NCBI GenBank assembly: GCA_002719955.1
Contig: PBFW01000058.1
Span: 1 to 43,621 of the forward strand
Direction: 5' to 3'
DNA: 43,621 nucleotides
Origin: Deltaproteobacteria bacterium
Lineage (GTDB): Bacteria; Myxococcota_A; UBA9160; UBA4427
Shown: positions 22,897-30,833 of the stretch, piece by piece
Layout: each line of letters starts with the position of its first letter
Numbering within the stretch: the first letter of the stretch is position 1
The notes under the pieces: model-generated
Database searches by the model: none
What the model saw: the letters and a program-made list of their open reading frames with translations, nothing else
What the model was told of the DNA's origin: nothing
Made by a program: the position numbers and the translations under genes

Positions 22897-25187
22897 GCGG
22901 CGGATCGCAAGGGAAGGCACCCGAAAAGAAATACAAGCAGATCGGCAGCCGGCCGATTCGGCACGATGGCCTCGACAAGGTGACGGGGCGCGCGCGTTTC
23001 GGTGCGGATTACACTCTCCCCGGGATGCTTTGGGGCGTCTTCGTTCGCAGTCCCCACGCTCATGCGAAGATCCTCTCGATCGATTCGAGTCGAGCCGAGA
23101 GCGTCCCCGGTGTTCACGCTGTCATCACCGCAGCCGACTTTCCAGACGTTCCGATGGATTGGATCCCGGCGGGTTCGACCGGTCTCGACTTCGGTGCTAA
23201 TGCGCGCACGGTCCTGGCTCGGGAGAAGGTTCTCTTTCACGGTCACGCCTTCGCCGCGATCGCGGCGTCGACGGTCGAGATCGCCCGCGAAGCCGCGGAG
23301 CTGATCGATGTCGAGTGGGAAGTCCTGAAGCCCGTTCTCACCCTCGATGAAGCGCTCGCGCCCGATGCACCGATCCTGCACGAAGGGCAGGAGACGATGG
23401 GCGGTGGCGACAAGCCCGAAGGGGATTCGAATATCTCGAACCAGGTCATTTTCGAGGGAGGCGATGTCGAGGCCGGTTTTGCGCAAGCGGATGTAATCGT
23501 CGAGGGGACTTTCGTGACGCCGATGGTCCATCAGGGCTATATCGAGCCCCACGCCTGCCTCGCCAATGTGAAAGAGGACGGGACCAGCGAGATCTGGGCC
23601 ACGACCCAGGGTGCGTTCGGGGTGAAGAGCGAAGTTTCGATGATCACCGGGACCGACCCGAATACGATCAAGGTCACGCCGACCGAAATCGGCGGTGGCT
23701 TCGGCGGCAAGATCGCCGTCTATCTGGAACCGGCCGCGTTGGTGCTCTCCCGAAAGGCCGGGCGTCCGGTCAAGATGACGATGACGCGCGAGGAGGTCTT
23801 CCGGGGAACCGGACCGACCTCCGGATCGCGGATGTGGGCGCGCCTCGGGGCGAAGGCGGACGGCACGATGGTCGCCGCGGAAACCCGGTTGGAGTTCGAG
23901 GCGGGTGCGTTCCGGGGAGGGTCGGTCGGCGCAGCCTGCATGACGATCTTTTCGCCCTACACGATCCCGAATTTCAAGATCCTCGGGCTCGATATCGTGC
24001 TCAACAAGCCGCGGGTCGGCGCCTATCGCGCGCCCGGTGCACCGATCGGTTCGTTCGCCGGCGAGAGCCTGATCGACGAACTCGCCCGCAAACTCGATCG
24101 GGATCCGATCGACTTGAGATTGCAGAATGCGGTCGAAGAGGGTGAGAGGGCAAAATTTGGTCCGGTCTTCGGCCCCATCGGTTTCAAGGAGACGCTCGAG
24201 GCCATCCGCGAACATCCCCACTACAAGGCGGAACTCGGACCGGATCAGGGTCGCGGGGTCGGTGCGGGATATTGGTTCAACGCGGGTATGCAGTCGAGCG
24301 CGACGGTCAGTGTCAACAACGACGGGTCCTCAATCGTCCGGACGGGCAATCCGGATATCGGCGGCTCCCGTGCGAGTCTGGCGCTGATGACGGCCGAGGA
24401 ACTCGGCATCGACGTGACGCGTGTTCGCCCGATGGTGGGCGATACCGATTCCGTTGGATATTGCGACGTGACAGGCGGCAGCCGGGTGACTTACGCGACG
24501 GGGATGGCGGTCATCGATGCCGCCCGTCAGGTCATCGATCATCTGCGCGCGCGCGCCGCCACGATCTGGAACGTCGAACTCGATTCCGTCGAATGGCAGG
24601 ACGGCAACGCGGTGGCGATCAACGGGGCGGGGGAGAAGGGTTCGCTCAGCCTTGCCGAGATCGCGGCGAAGATGCATCTGACGGGTGGGCCGATCCTGGC
24701 GAGTGCATCGGTCAGTCCGCCGGCGGCGGGGGCCGCTTTCGGTGTCCACCTATGCGACGTCGAAGTCGACCGGGAGACGGGCGTGAGCCGCGTGATTCGC
24801 TATACGGTCGCGCAGGATGCGGGCAAGGCGATCCACCCGACCTATGTAGAGGGCCAGTTCCAGGGCGGTGCTGCCCAGGGGATCGGCTGGGCGCTCAATG
24901 AAGAGTATCTCTGGGATGCCGATGGCAAGATCGACAATGCGAGCTTCCTCGATTATCGGGTGCCGGTCGCCTCGGATCTGCCGATGATCGATACGATCAT
25001 CATCGAAGTGCCGAACCCTCTCCACCCCTATGGCGTGCGTGGGGTCGGTGAGACGCCGATCGTGCCGCCGCTCGGAACGGTGGCCAACGCGATGTGCGAT
25101 GCCACGGGTGTGCGCTTTCGTGCCCTGCCGCTGTCGCCGCCGCGGGTGCTCGAGGCGCTCGAAACGGCAGATGGCGACGAGCGCTGA
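22893..25187 (+). CDS. Molybdenum hydroxylase large (molybdopterin) subunit, xanthine dehydrogenase family
   Basis: 764 residues. It binds the Mo-pterin-cytosine dinucleotide cofactor and hydroxylates the substrate. The N-terminal aldehyde oxidase/xanthine dehydrogenase a/b hammerhead domain is about 25-140. Cofactor motifs include GGGFGGK (267-273), and the catalytic Glu is in GVRGVGETPIVPP (about E720). The active-site loop reads AYRAPG (377-382), not the AYRCSFR of CO dehydrogenase, so this is not a form I CoxL. It begins at an ATGA overlap with the 2Fe-2S gene and a GGAGG ribosome site. Substrate unknown; aromatic heterocycles, aldehydes and acyl-CoAs are used by relatives. Confidence 0.93.
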   Translation: MSGGSQGKAPEKKYKQIGSRPIRHDGLDKVTGRARFGADYTLPGMLWGVFVRSPHAHAKILSIDSSRAESVPGVHAVITAADFPDVPMDWIPAGSTGLDFGANARTVLAREKVLFHGHAFAAIAASTVEIAREAAELIDVEWEVLKPVLTLDEALAPDAPILHEGQETMGGGDKPEGDSNISNQVIFEGGDVEAGFAQADVIVEGTFVTPMVHQGYIEPHACLANVKEDGTSEIWATTQGAFGVKSEVSMITGTDPNTIKVTPTEIGGGFGGKIAVYLEPAALVLSRKAGRPVKMTMTREEVFRGTGPTSGSRMWARLGAKADGTMVAAETRLEFEAGAFRGGSVGAACMTIFSPYTIPNFKILGLDIVLNKPRVGAYRAPGAPIGSFAGESLIDELARKLDRDPIDLRLQNAVEEGERAKFGPVFGPIGFKETLEAIREHPHYKAELGPDQGRGVGAGYWFNAGMQSSATVSVNNDGSSIVRTGNPDIGGSRASLALMTAEELGIDVTRVRPMVGDTDSVGYCDVTGGSRVTYATGMAVIDAARQVIDHLRARAATIWNVELDSVEWQDGNAVAINGAGEKGSLSLAEIAAKMHLTGGPILASASVSPPAAGAAFGVHLCDVEVDRETGVSRVIRYTVAQDAGKAIHPTYVEGQFQGGAAQGIGWALNEEYLWDADGKIDNASFLDYRVPVASDLPMIDTIIIEVPNPLHPYGVRGVGETPIVPPLGTVANAMCDATGVRFRALPLSPPRVLEALETADGDER

Positions 25188-25211
25188 ACACGCGGGAGAG
25201 GAGTCGCAGTC

Positions 25212-25799
25212 GTGGTGACGGTGATCTTCTCGACGACACAGCGCCGCTTCACCGACGATGAAGCGAGTGTTGAGATCGAGGCTTCTCGGGTCGACGAGTT
25301 GATTCGGGCACTCTACGCGCGCTTCGAAGCGCTCGACGGGATGCTCGAGCACGCTGCCGTGTCGATCGACGGTGTGATCCACAACGATGCGCTCTATGTG
25401 CCGCTCGGAGCGAACGTCGAGGTCCATTTCGTGGGTGCGATCGGCGGCGGATCCGGCGACTCGATCGGCCCCTTCGAAGATTTCCTGGCGGGCGATCCGC
25501 TCGGTTATGCACGGCGCTGGAATCGCGAGGGCCGCGGCGTGGCGATCGCCACGGTCGTTTCGACCTGGGGCTCTTCACCGTGTCCGCCCGGGAGTCAACT
25601 CGCGGTGGACGCGGCGGGCCATTTCGAGGGATCCGTCTCTGGGGGCTGTGTCGAGGGCGTGGTGATCGAGCGGGCGGGCTCCGTCATCGAATCGGGCGAG
25701 CCCGTTTTGCTCGAATTTGGGGTCGCCGACGAGGATGCCTGGGCGGTCGGGCTCGCTTGTGGCGGGCGCATCCGCGTCTTCGTAGAGCGCGTCGATTGA
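25212..25799 (+). CDS. Fusion of MoaD/ThiS-like domain to the XdhC_CoxI N-terminal domain
   Basis: 195 residues. Residues 1-82 have a beta-grasp MoaD/ThiS pattern (VTVIFSTTQRRF, HNDALYVPLGANVEVHFVG) ending at AIGGGSG, so the usual C-terminal Gly-Gly is now internal. From about 95 onward the XdhC_CoxI domain is clear: GVAIATVVSTWGSSPCPPGS, GSVSGGCVEG, WAVGLACGGRIRVFVE. XdhC-type proteins help insert or sulfurate the Mo cofactor. The start ATG at 25212 has GGAG upstream (in GGAGAGGAG). It ends in a TTGA overlap with the gene for the matching Rossmann half. The family is normally one protein with both XdhC halves and no MoaD. Confidence 0.8.
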   Translation: MVTVIFSTTQRRFTDDEASVEIEASRVDELIRALYARFEALDGMLEHAAVSIDGVIHNDALYVPLGANVEVHFVGAIGGGSGDSIGPFEDFLAGDPLGYARRWNREGRGVAIATVVSTWGSSPCPPGSQLAVDAAGHFEGSVSGGCVEGVVIERAGSVIESGEPVLLEFGVADEDAWAVGLACGGRIRVFVERVD

Positions 25800-26494
25800 A
25801 GGGCGCGCTCCTCGACGCCATTCTTGAAGCGCGTGCGGCTCGGCGGCCGATCGCACGGCTCCGCTGGCTCGACGGGGGGCGGGAGGAACTCGTTTCAACT
25901 CCCTTTGACGACTCGGGGTCTGCCCACCTGGGGGACGGCCTCGCGGAAGCCGTCGTCGACGCAATTCGCAGCGATCGCGGCGTACTCGTGTCGGCCGCCG
26001 AGGGCCCCGTCTTCGTCCACCCCTTCAACCCGTCGATTCGACTCGCCATCGTCGGCGCTGTGCATATCGCCCAGCGCCTGGCGATCCTGGCACGAGGTCT
26101 CGGCTACGAAGTGACTCTCATCGATCCGCGTCGTGGATTCCTGACCGAGGCGCGTTTCCCCGGTGTCGCGCTTGACCACACCTGGCCGGATGCAGCGCTC
26201 GAGGCCTTCGCGCTGGATGCGCGTTCGGCGGTGGTCGCGTTGAGCCACGACCCGAAGCTCGACGAAAAGGCACTCGAGGTCGCACTTAGGGCACCATGCT
26301 TCTATGTGGGCGCGCTCGGAAGCCAGAGGACCCAGGAGCGCCGACGAGATCGATTGCGCGAGGGGGGACTCTCCGAAGAGGCTCTCGCACGGATCCGCGG
26401 ACCTGTGGGTCTCGATCTCGGCGCGAAGAGTCCCGCGGAGATCGCGCTCTCGATCGCGGCGGAGATCGTCGCGACGTTGAGGGTGCGTTCGTGA
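25796..26494 (+). CDS. XdhC Rossmann-domain protein, C-terminal half of a split XdhC/CoxI
   Basis: 232 residues. The nucleotide-binding fold is seen at IRLAIVGAVHIAQRLAILAR (first G of GxGxxA partly changed to GA) and VTLIDPR; ALGSQRTQERRRDRL and GPVGLDLGAKSPAEIALSI are the C-terminal XdhC signatures. XdhC/CoxI proteins bind and protect sulfurated Mo cofactor and deliver it to the apoenzyme. The TTG at 25796 overlaps the preceding stop (TTGA), and the stop overlaps the next GTG (GTGA at 26491-26494). Translation would thus be coupled across the operon. Confidence 0.84.
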   Translation: MKGALLDAILEARAARRPIARLRWLDGGREELVSTPFDDSGSAHLGDGLAEAVVDAIRSDRGVLVSAAEGPVFVHPFNPSIRLAIVGAVHIAQRLAILARGLGYEVTLIDPRRGFLTEARFPGVALDHTWPDAALEAFALDARSAVVALSHDPKLDEKALEVALRAPCFYVGALGSQRTQERRRDRLREGGLSEEALARIRGPVGLDLGAKSPAEIALSIAAEIVATLRVRS

Positions 26495-27129
26495 AGCACG
26501 GTGAGATTCCGCGGGATTCGCTCTCGGGAGTGGTGGGCCTGATTCTCGCAGCCGGCGCTTCGACTCGGATGAGACCGCTTGGAAACAAGCTGACCCAGCT
26601 CATTGACGATGAGCGTAGACTCGTCTCGGTGCCGATCGACGCAATGCACGAGGCCGGAATCGATCTCGTCTTCGTCGTGCTCGGGAGCGACGCCGAGTCC
26701 CTGCGAGCGTTCCTTCGCGATCGACCCCTCAGCTATGTCTTCAACCCAGAATGGGAGATGGGGTTGGGATCGTCGATCGCGGCGGGTGTGCGCGGCATTC
26801 TCGAGTTACACCGGCCGAAGGCGATCATGGTCTGCCTCGGCGATCTGCCGGGCCTGCGCGCCGAGTGGCTGGCCCTGCTCGTCGAACACTTCGACGCGGC
26901 CAACACGAGCGATTGCATCTGTGTTCCGACGCATGACGGCCGTTTCGGTCATCCGGTATTATTCGGGTCGGCATATTTCGAGGCGCTGGCGAAACTCGCT
27001 GGGGATCATGGCGGGCGATCGATCCTCGAGGCGCACGCCGAACAGATCCGCGAAGTCGAGATCACGAGCGATGCGATCCTGCGAGACATCGACACGCCGG
27101 AGGATCTTGACGCGTGGCGCCGCTCGTAG
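26491..27129 (+). CDS. MobA/MocA-like nucleotidyltransferase
   Basis: 212 residues. The NTP-transferase loop is GLILAAGASTRM (16-27) with GNKL (K33), followed by MVCLGDLPGL and GRFGHPVLFG. MocA adds CMP to the Mo-pterin cofactor for xanthine dehydrogenase-type enzymes and MobA adds GMP; the neighbouring Mo hydroxylase suggests the CTP-using MocA type, by context only. The start GTG at 26491 overlaps the XdhC stop. It is last gene of the operon, and the next start is about 180 bases further on. Confidence 0.86.
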   Translation: MKHGEIPRDSLSGVVGLILAAGASTRMRPLGNKLTQLIDDERRLVSVPIDAMHEAGIDLVFVVLGSDAESLRAFLRDRPLSYVFNPEWEMGLGSSIAAGVRGILELHRPKAIMVCLGDLPGLRAEWLALLVEHFDAANTSDCICVPTHDGRFGHPVLFGSAYFEALAKLAGDHGGRSILEAHAEQIREVEITSDAILRDIDTPEDLDAWRRS

Positions 27130-27306
27130 CGGTCCGATTCTGCGCGCCTTGCCGCGAACCCAGGATCCACCGATCGCATCCCCCCGACGGCTGTGATAGC
27201 AATGGGGATCGACCGCGGACATTGCGTGGAGCCCCATCGCTCCCGACGACCCCGCCTGAAGTCTCAGCGCACGCGGTCGCGGAATGCAACCAGGAGACCG
27301 CCTTTC

Positions 27307-27780
27307 ATGGAAGAGATCCGATTCGACGATATCGACACCCTGCAGACGCATGTGAGCGAGGAATACGGTGACTTCTGTGAATCCGTCGAGATCACCCAGG
27401 AGATGGTCAACCAGTTCGCCGAAGTGACGGGTGATCACCAGTGGATTCACGTCGATGTCGAGCGATGTGAGAAGGAGTCGCCCTTCGGCGGCCCCATCGT
27501 GCACGGCTTCTTCACGCTCTCGCTCCTGCCGATGCTGGGCACGCGGGCGAAGCCCGCCTACAAGACGATCGGGGTGAAGAACGCGGTGAATTACGGATCG
27601 GATAAGCTGCGCTTTCTCAGCCCTGTCCCGGTCGGTTCGAAGGTGCACTCGCGTACTCGCCTGGTTTCGGCCGAAGCGGGCAAGAAGGGCGTGCGGCTCG
27701 AGCAGGAGACCGCCATTCATGTCGTGGGGAATGACCGGCCGGCCGTGATCTACAACATGATTACGCTGCTTCAGGGCTAG
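27307..27780 (+). CDS. MaoC family dehydratase (R-specific enoyl-CoA hydratase-like)
   Basis: 157 residues. The hydratase 2 motif is VTGDHQWIHVDVERC with D43 and H48, and GGPIVHGFFTLSLLP (61-75) follows. The hot-dog fold hydrates enoyl-CoA or dehydrates beta-hydroxyacyl-CoA, which suits acyl-CoA degradation near the aldolase-like pair. The ATG at 27307 has AGGAGA upstream; the frame is open from 27193 but the extension is not homologous. Whether it is in the Mo hydroxylase operon is uncertain because of the 177-base gap. Confidence 0.9.
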   Translation: MEEIRFDDIDTLQTHVSEEYGDFCESVEITQEMVNQFAEVTGDHQWIHVDVERCEKESPFGGPIVHGFFTLSLLPMLGTRAKPAYKTIGVKNAVNYGSDKLRFLSPVPVGSKVHSRTRLVSAEAGKKGVRLEQETAIHVVGNDRPAVIYNMITLLQG

Positions 27781-27782
27781 GG

Positions 27783-27803
27783 CGCAGAGGCCGTCGCCTT
27801 GCG
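27783..27803. terminator. Hairpin after the MaoC gene
   Basis: CGCA (27783-27786) and AGGC (27788-27791) pair with GCCT and TGCG (27796-27803) around a CGTC loop, with one bulged G. This gives eight pairs directly after the stop codon and before the convergent phosphofructokinase gene ends. There is no T-run. Confidence 0.4.
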
Positions 27804-27856
27804 ATCGGCGATCGGATGTGGCTCGAGCCCTCGCTAGGAGCGATGCGTTCCTGGGA

Positions 27857-29083
27857 TCAGCCGAATCGCGCGCGAAGGGCAGCCGCGTCGAGGGCGCTCG
27901 TTTCGAATATCCGAGCCGCCTTGGCTCCACTCGACAAATCTCCGGCCTCGAGCCGGGTCTGGAGTCGCATCGCTGTTGCAAACGCTTCTGTCGACGTATC
28001 AAGCATGCGGACCGCGGTCTTGCCCGTTTTCGGATCGATCAGTTCGTCGAAGGGGATCGGGACGATCTTGCCGTTCTGGCGCGTGATCATCACGTGGCCC
28101 ACCCCGCCTAGCAGTGTCCGGACGGCACCCGTGCCGAGTTCGCGTGTGTATTCCTGGTCAAACGCGCCGGGCGACACGCAGCGACATTCGTAGCCGACAT
28201 CCTTCAGGACGATCGTGGCTTTGAGTCCGTGTTCACCGAGCGCGCGCTGGGCTCTCTCGCGGACGAGTGCGCCGAGGGGGAACTCGGCCAGCCGGAGATG
28301 TCCGTGCTCGTCCCGGGGAAGGTCCGGAAGTCCAGCCAGATCGGTGGGGTCGATCGATTCGCCGAGGCCCTCCGCAAGGACGATGACGCCATGGGGGCGA
28401 CCCTCGGCGGTGCTCTTCAGGATCGTTCCCTCGACTCGGCGGGCGAGAGATTCGAGCGAGAGTTTTTGGCCGGCATATTCTTCGGCGACGATCGCCAGGG
28501 TCGCGCCGGCCGAGTGGGCGGCGCCCAACGCCAGATGGCCTGCGTTACGGCCCATCATGGTGATGATGAACCAGCGACCCGACGTGCGCGCATCCTCGAG
28601 GAGCGTGCAAAGGATCCCGCTCGCGGTCGCTCGGGCCGTTTCGAAGCCGAAAGTTGGAACACCGGGGGGCAGAGGCAGATCGTTGTCGATCGTCTTCGGA
28701 ACGTGGACCACTTTCAGGCGATCGCCGGCGGCCTCGGCGACGGTGCGTGCCGAGAAACAAGTGTCGTCTCCGCCGATCGAGATCAGGTGATCGATCCCGA
28801 GCCGGCCCAGTCCATCGACGACGCGATCCAGGTTTGCCGGATCCTTGGTCGGGTTGGCTCGGGAGGTTCGCAGGATCGATCCGCCCAGTTCGTGGATTCG
28901 GGTGACCGCGGCTTCGTCGAGGTCGACGACGTGGTCGACCTCGCCGCGCATGAGCCATTCGAAGCCCTGGATGCAGCCGATCACGCGTGCGCCGCTGCGC
29001 CGCGCCGCGATTGTGGCCGCGCTGATCACGCCATTGATGCCGGGTGCGGGGCCTCCGCCCACGACCATTCCAAAGGTTGCCAT
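27857..29083 (-). CDS. pfp: 6-phosphofructokinase, pyrophosphate-dependent type
   Basis: 408 residues. Glycolytic phosphorylation of fructose 6-phosphate; the motif GGDDT (104-108) has Asp where ATP-PFK has Gly (GGDGS), and PKTIDND (129-135) has Lys where ATP enzymes have Gly. Both changes are the recognised marks of pyrophosphate as donor, so the step would be reversible. Other blocks are VVGGGPAPGIN at the start, MMGRNAGHLALGAA and VLAEGLGES. The ATG at 29083 has AAGGAG upstream. The frame runs open further but lacks homology there. Confidence 0.92.
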   Translation of the reverse strand: MATFGMVVGGGPAPGINGVISAATIAARRSGARVIGCIQGFEWLMRGEVDHVVDLDEAAVTRIHELGGSILRTSRANPTKDPANLDRVVDGLGRLGIDHLISIGGDDTCFSARTVAEAAGDRLKVVHVPKTIDNDLPLPPGVPTFGFETARATASGILCTLLEDARTSGRWFIITMMGRNAGHLALGAAHSAGATLAIVAEEYAGQKLSLESLARRVEGTILKSTAEGRPHGVIVLAEGLGESIDPTDLAGLPDLPRDEHGHLRLAEFPLGALVRERAQRALGEHGLKATIVLKDVGYECRCVSPGAFDQEYTRELGTGAVRTLLGGVGHVMITRQNGKIVPIPFDELIDPKTGKTAVRMLDTSTEAFATAMRLQTRLEAGDLSSGAKAARIFETSALDAAALRARFG

Positions 29084-29187
29084 GCCCCACTCCTTACACG
29101 AGTCGGGCGGGAAAATAGCCGGAAGCCGTGTCGATGGCAGCGGGGCGGCGGTGATCCGCCTACGTGGGTCCGGATCGCGCGCCGAGA

Positions 29188-29679
29188 TCAGAGCCGCTTG
29201 GCGCCGATCAGGATCGCGGCCAGGATCAGCGGCTCCTGACTCGTCACCCGCCAAGCATGTCGAGTCCCCCGCTGAACGACGCAATCCCCGGTCTGGACGA
29301 GTTCCTTGCACCCGTCATCGAGCTCGAGTTCCGCGCTGCCGCCGAGAATGACCACGTAGTCGATCGTGTCGGTGGTGTGCATCCCGGGATCATCGGCTTC
29401 GAAATGCTTGGCGAGATCCTCGGGCATCTGCCCGCTGAAATCGCCCGTCGGCGAATCGGCCAGGCCGGGGACCCGCACGATCCTGAAAGCGGTCTCGCCC
29501 TCGACAGGGAAATATCCGATTTGCGCGGGCGCGTTCGGATCCGTCGCATCGGGCATCGAGATCGGGCCCTGCGTCGACCACAAATCAAAGCTGCCGGGCG
29601 AAGAGGAACGCGGCGGAACGCCGGCGTGGGAGAAGACGGAGGTGCCATTGGGATCGTGTCCAGTCACGACGAGTTTCAT
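29188..29679 (-). CDS. Cupin-domain protein
   Basis: 163 residues. The C-terminal part has a cupin-like metal motif: MHTTDTIDYVVILGGSAELEL (about 105-125) followed by GDCVVQRGTRHAWR, giving the G-D-x3-x-H pattern. Length and sequence recall small single-domain cupins found with degradation genes; the N-terminal half (FSHAGVPPRS, PAQIGYFPVEGE) is less recognisable. The ATG at 29679 with GAGGAG upstream is chosen over one at 29751. Reaction unknown. Confidence 0.8.
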   Translation of the reverse strand: MKLVVTGHDPNGTSVFSHAGVPPRSSSPGSFDLWSTQGPISMPDATDPNAPAQIGYFPVEGETAFRIVRVPGLADSPTGDFSGQMPEDLAKHFEADDPGMHTTDTIDYVVILGGSAELELDDGCKELVQTGDCVVQRGTRHAWRVTSQEPLILAAILIGAKRL

Positions 29680-29837
29680 CGGGTGTTCTCCTCGCTCGGA
29701 TCGAGCGTCTGGGTCGTTCATCGGATTCTGCCAGAATCGCCGTGAAGCCAAAAGGAGCTGGATCCACTGGTCCCGAGAGGGGCGGGATGACGTGGATACG
29801 CCCTGTTTCGCGCGGGAGCGTCTCCAGGAGAAAGTGA

Positions 29838-30665
29838 CTACGCCTCGAAATTCGGGATCACAAGCGGATTCTCGCCCGCGAGAATGCGACGGAAGCGTTC
29901 CTCGACCACCGGTACGACATCTTCGTTCGGCAGAATATGCATGCGCTCTTCCCTGATCGCCTCGACGACCTTGAGCGCGACGTCCTTGGGGGAGTGGCCC
30001 ATTTCGTCGATGGATTTGCGTGCGCCCGCACCCATCTCACCGTAGTCGGTCGGGCCGCCGTCGGTGGGGCGGTTGCGTTCGCTCTCGAAGATCTTGGTTT
30101 CGATCAGGCCCGGACAGAGAACGGAAACTCCGACACCCGTGCCCGAGAGCTCCTGGTAGAGGATCTCCGAAAGGCCGACGACCGCGTGCTTGGTTGCGCA
30201 ATAGGCGCCGAATCCAGGAACGGTGATCAGGCCGCCGGAGGAGGCGGTGTTCACGATATGTCCCTCGCCCTGGTCGACGAGTCGCTGCGCGAAGGCGTGG
30301 ATGCCATGGACGACACCGAAGAGGTTCACTTCGAAGACCCAGCGCCAATCCTCGAGAGTCGTCTGGAGCATGGGTGCGATCGGCGCGACGCCCGCATTGT
30401 TGCAGAGGATATGGGTCGCCCCGAAATGGGATTCCGTCGCGTCCGCAAGGGTCACCAGGGCCTCGGCCTGGGTGACATCCGTCGCAAGGGTGAGGATCTC
30501 GGCGCCCGCCGCTTCGAGTTCCTTGCCGGCGGCGGCAAGCGGCGTTTCCTCGATGTCCGCGAGTACGACGCGTGCGCCCTCTGCGGCGAAAGCCTCGGCC
30601 ATCGCTCGACCGATTCCACTTGCGGCGCCCGTTACGACGGCCACTTTCCCCTTCAGATCTTGCAT
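29838..30665 (-). CDS. Short-chain dehydrogenase/reductase
   Basis: 275 residues, classical SDR. The cofactor motif TGAASGIG is at 12-19, ADI at 36-38 (acidic residue favouring NAD(H)), NNAG at 89-92, catalytic Ser in TASSGG (about S142), and Y155/K159 in YCATK. The tail FRRILAGENPLVIPN is unremarkable. The ATG at 30665 has GGAGGGGAG upstream. Substrate unknown; many such SDRs oxidise hydroxyacyl or alcohol intermediates. It lies between the cupin and sulfotransferase genes on the same strand. Confidence 0.93.
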   Translation of the reverse strand: MQDLKGKVAVVTGAASGIGRAMAEAFAAEGARVVLADIEETPLAAAGKELEAAGAEILTLATDVTQAEALVTLADATESHFGATHILCNNAGVAPIAPMLQTTLEDWRWVFEVNLFGVVHGIHAFAQRLVDQGEGHIVNTASSGGLITVPGFGAYCATKHAVVGLSEILYQELSGTGVGVSVLCPGLIETKIFESERNRPTDGGPTDYGEMGAGARKSIDEMGHSPKDVALKVVEAIREERMHILPNEDVVPVVEERFRRILAGENPLVIPNFEA

Positions 30666-30833
30666 TCCAGGTCTCCCCTCCGTCGATCGGTGTCCACGCC
30701 GCTCATCGGCGGAGCCTCGATCCTATCACTGCGCAGATCCGATGGGTCGTCGCTGGGCAATGGATCGGCGGGTCTGTATGGCGTCTCCATGTGCAGGATA
30801 TTGCGGGCGTGCGCGAGTGAAATGGCGGCGGGC

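Noticed and set aside
22833..24221. Long minus-strand frame inside the Mo hydroxylase large-subunit gene
   Set aside because: It is antisense to a motif-complete gene and has no recognisable protein similarity.
22893..25187. Aerobic CO dehydrogenase large subunit
   Set aside because: The active-site loop is AYRAPG rather than AYRCSFR.
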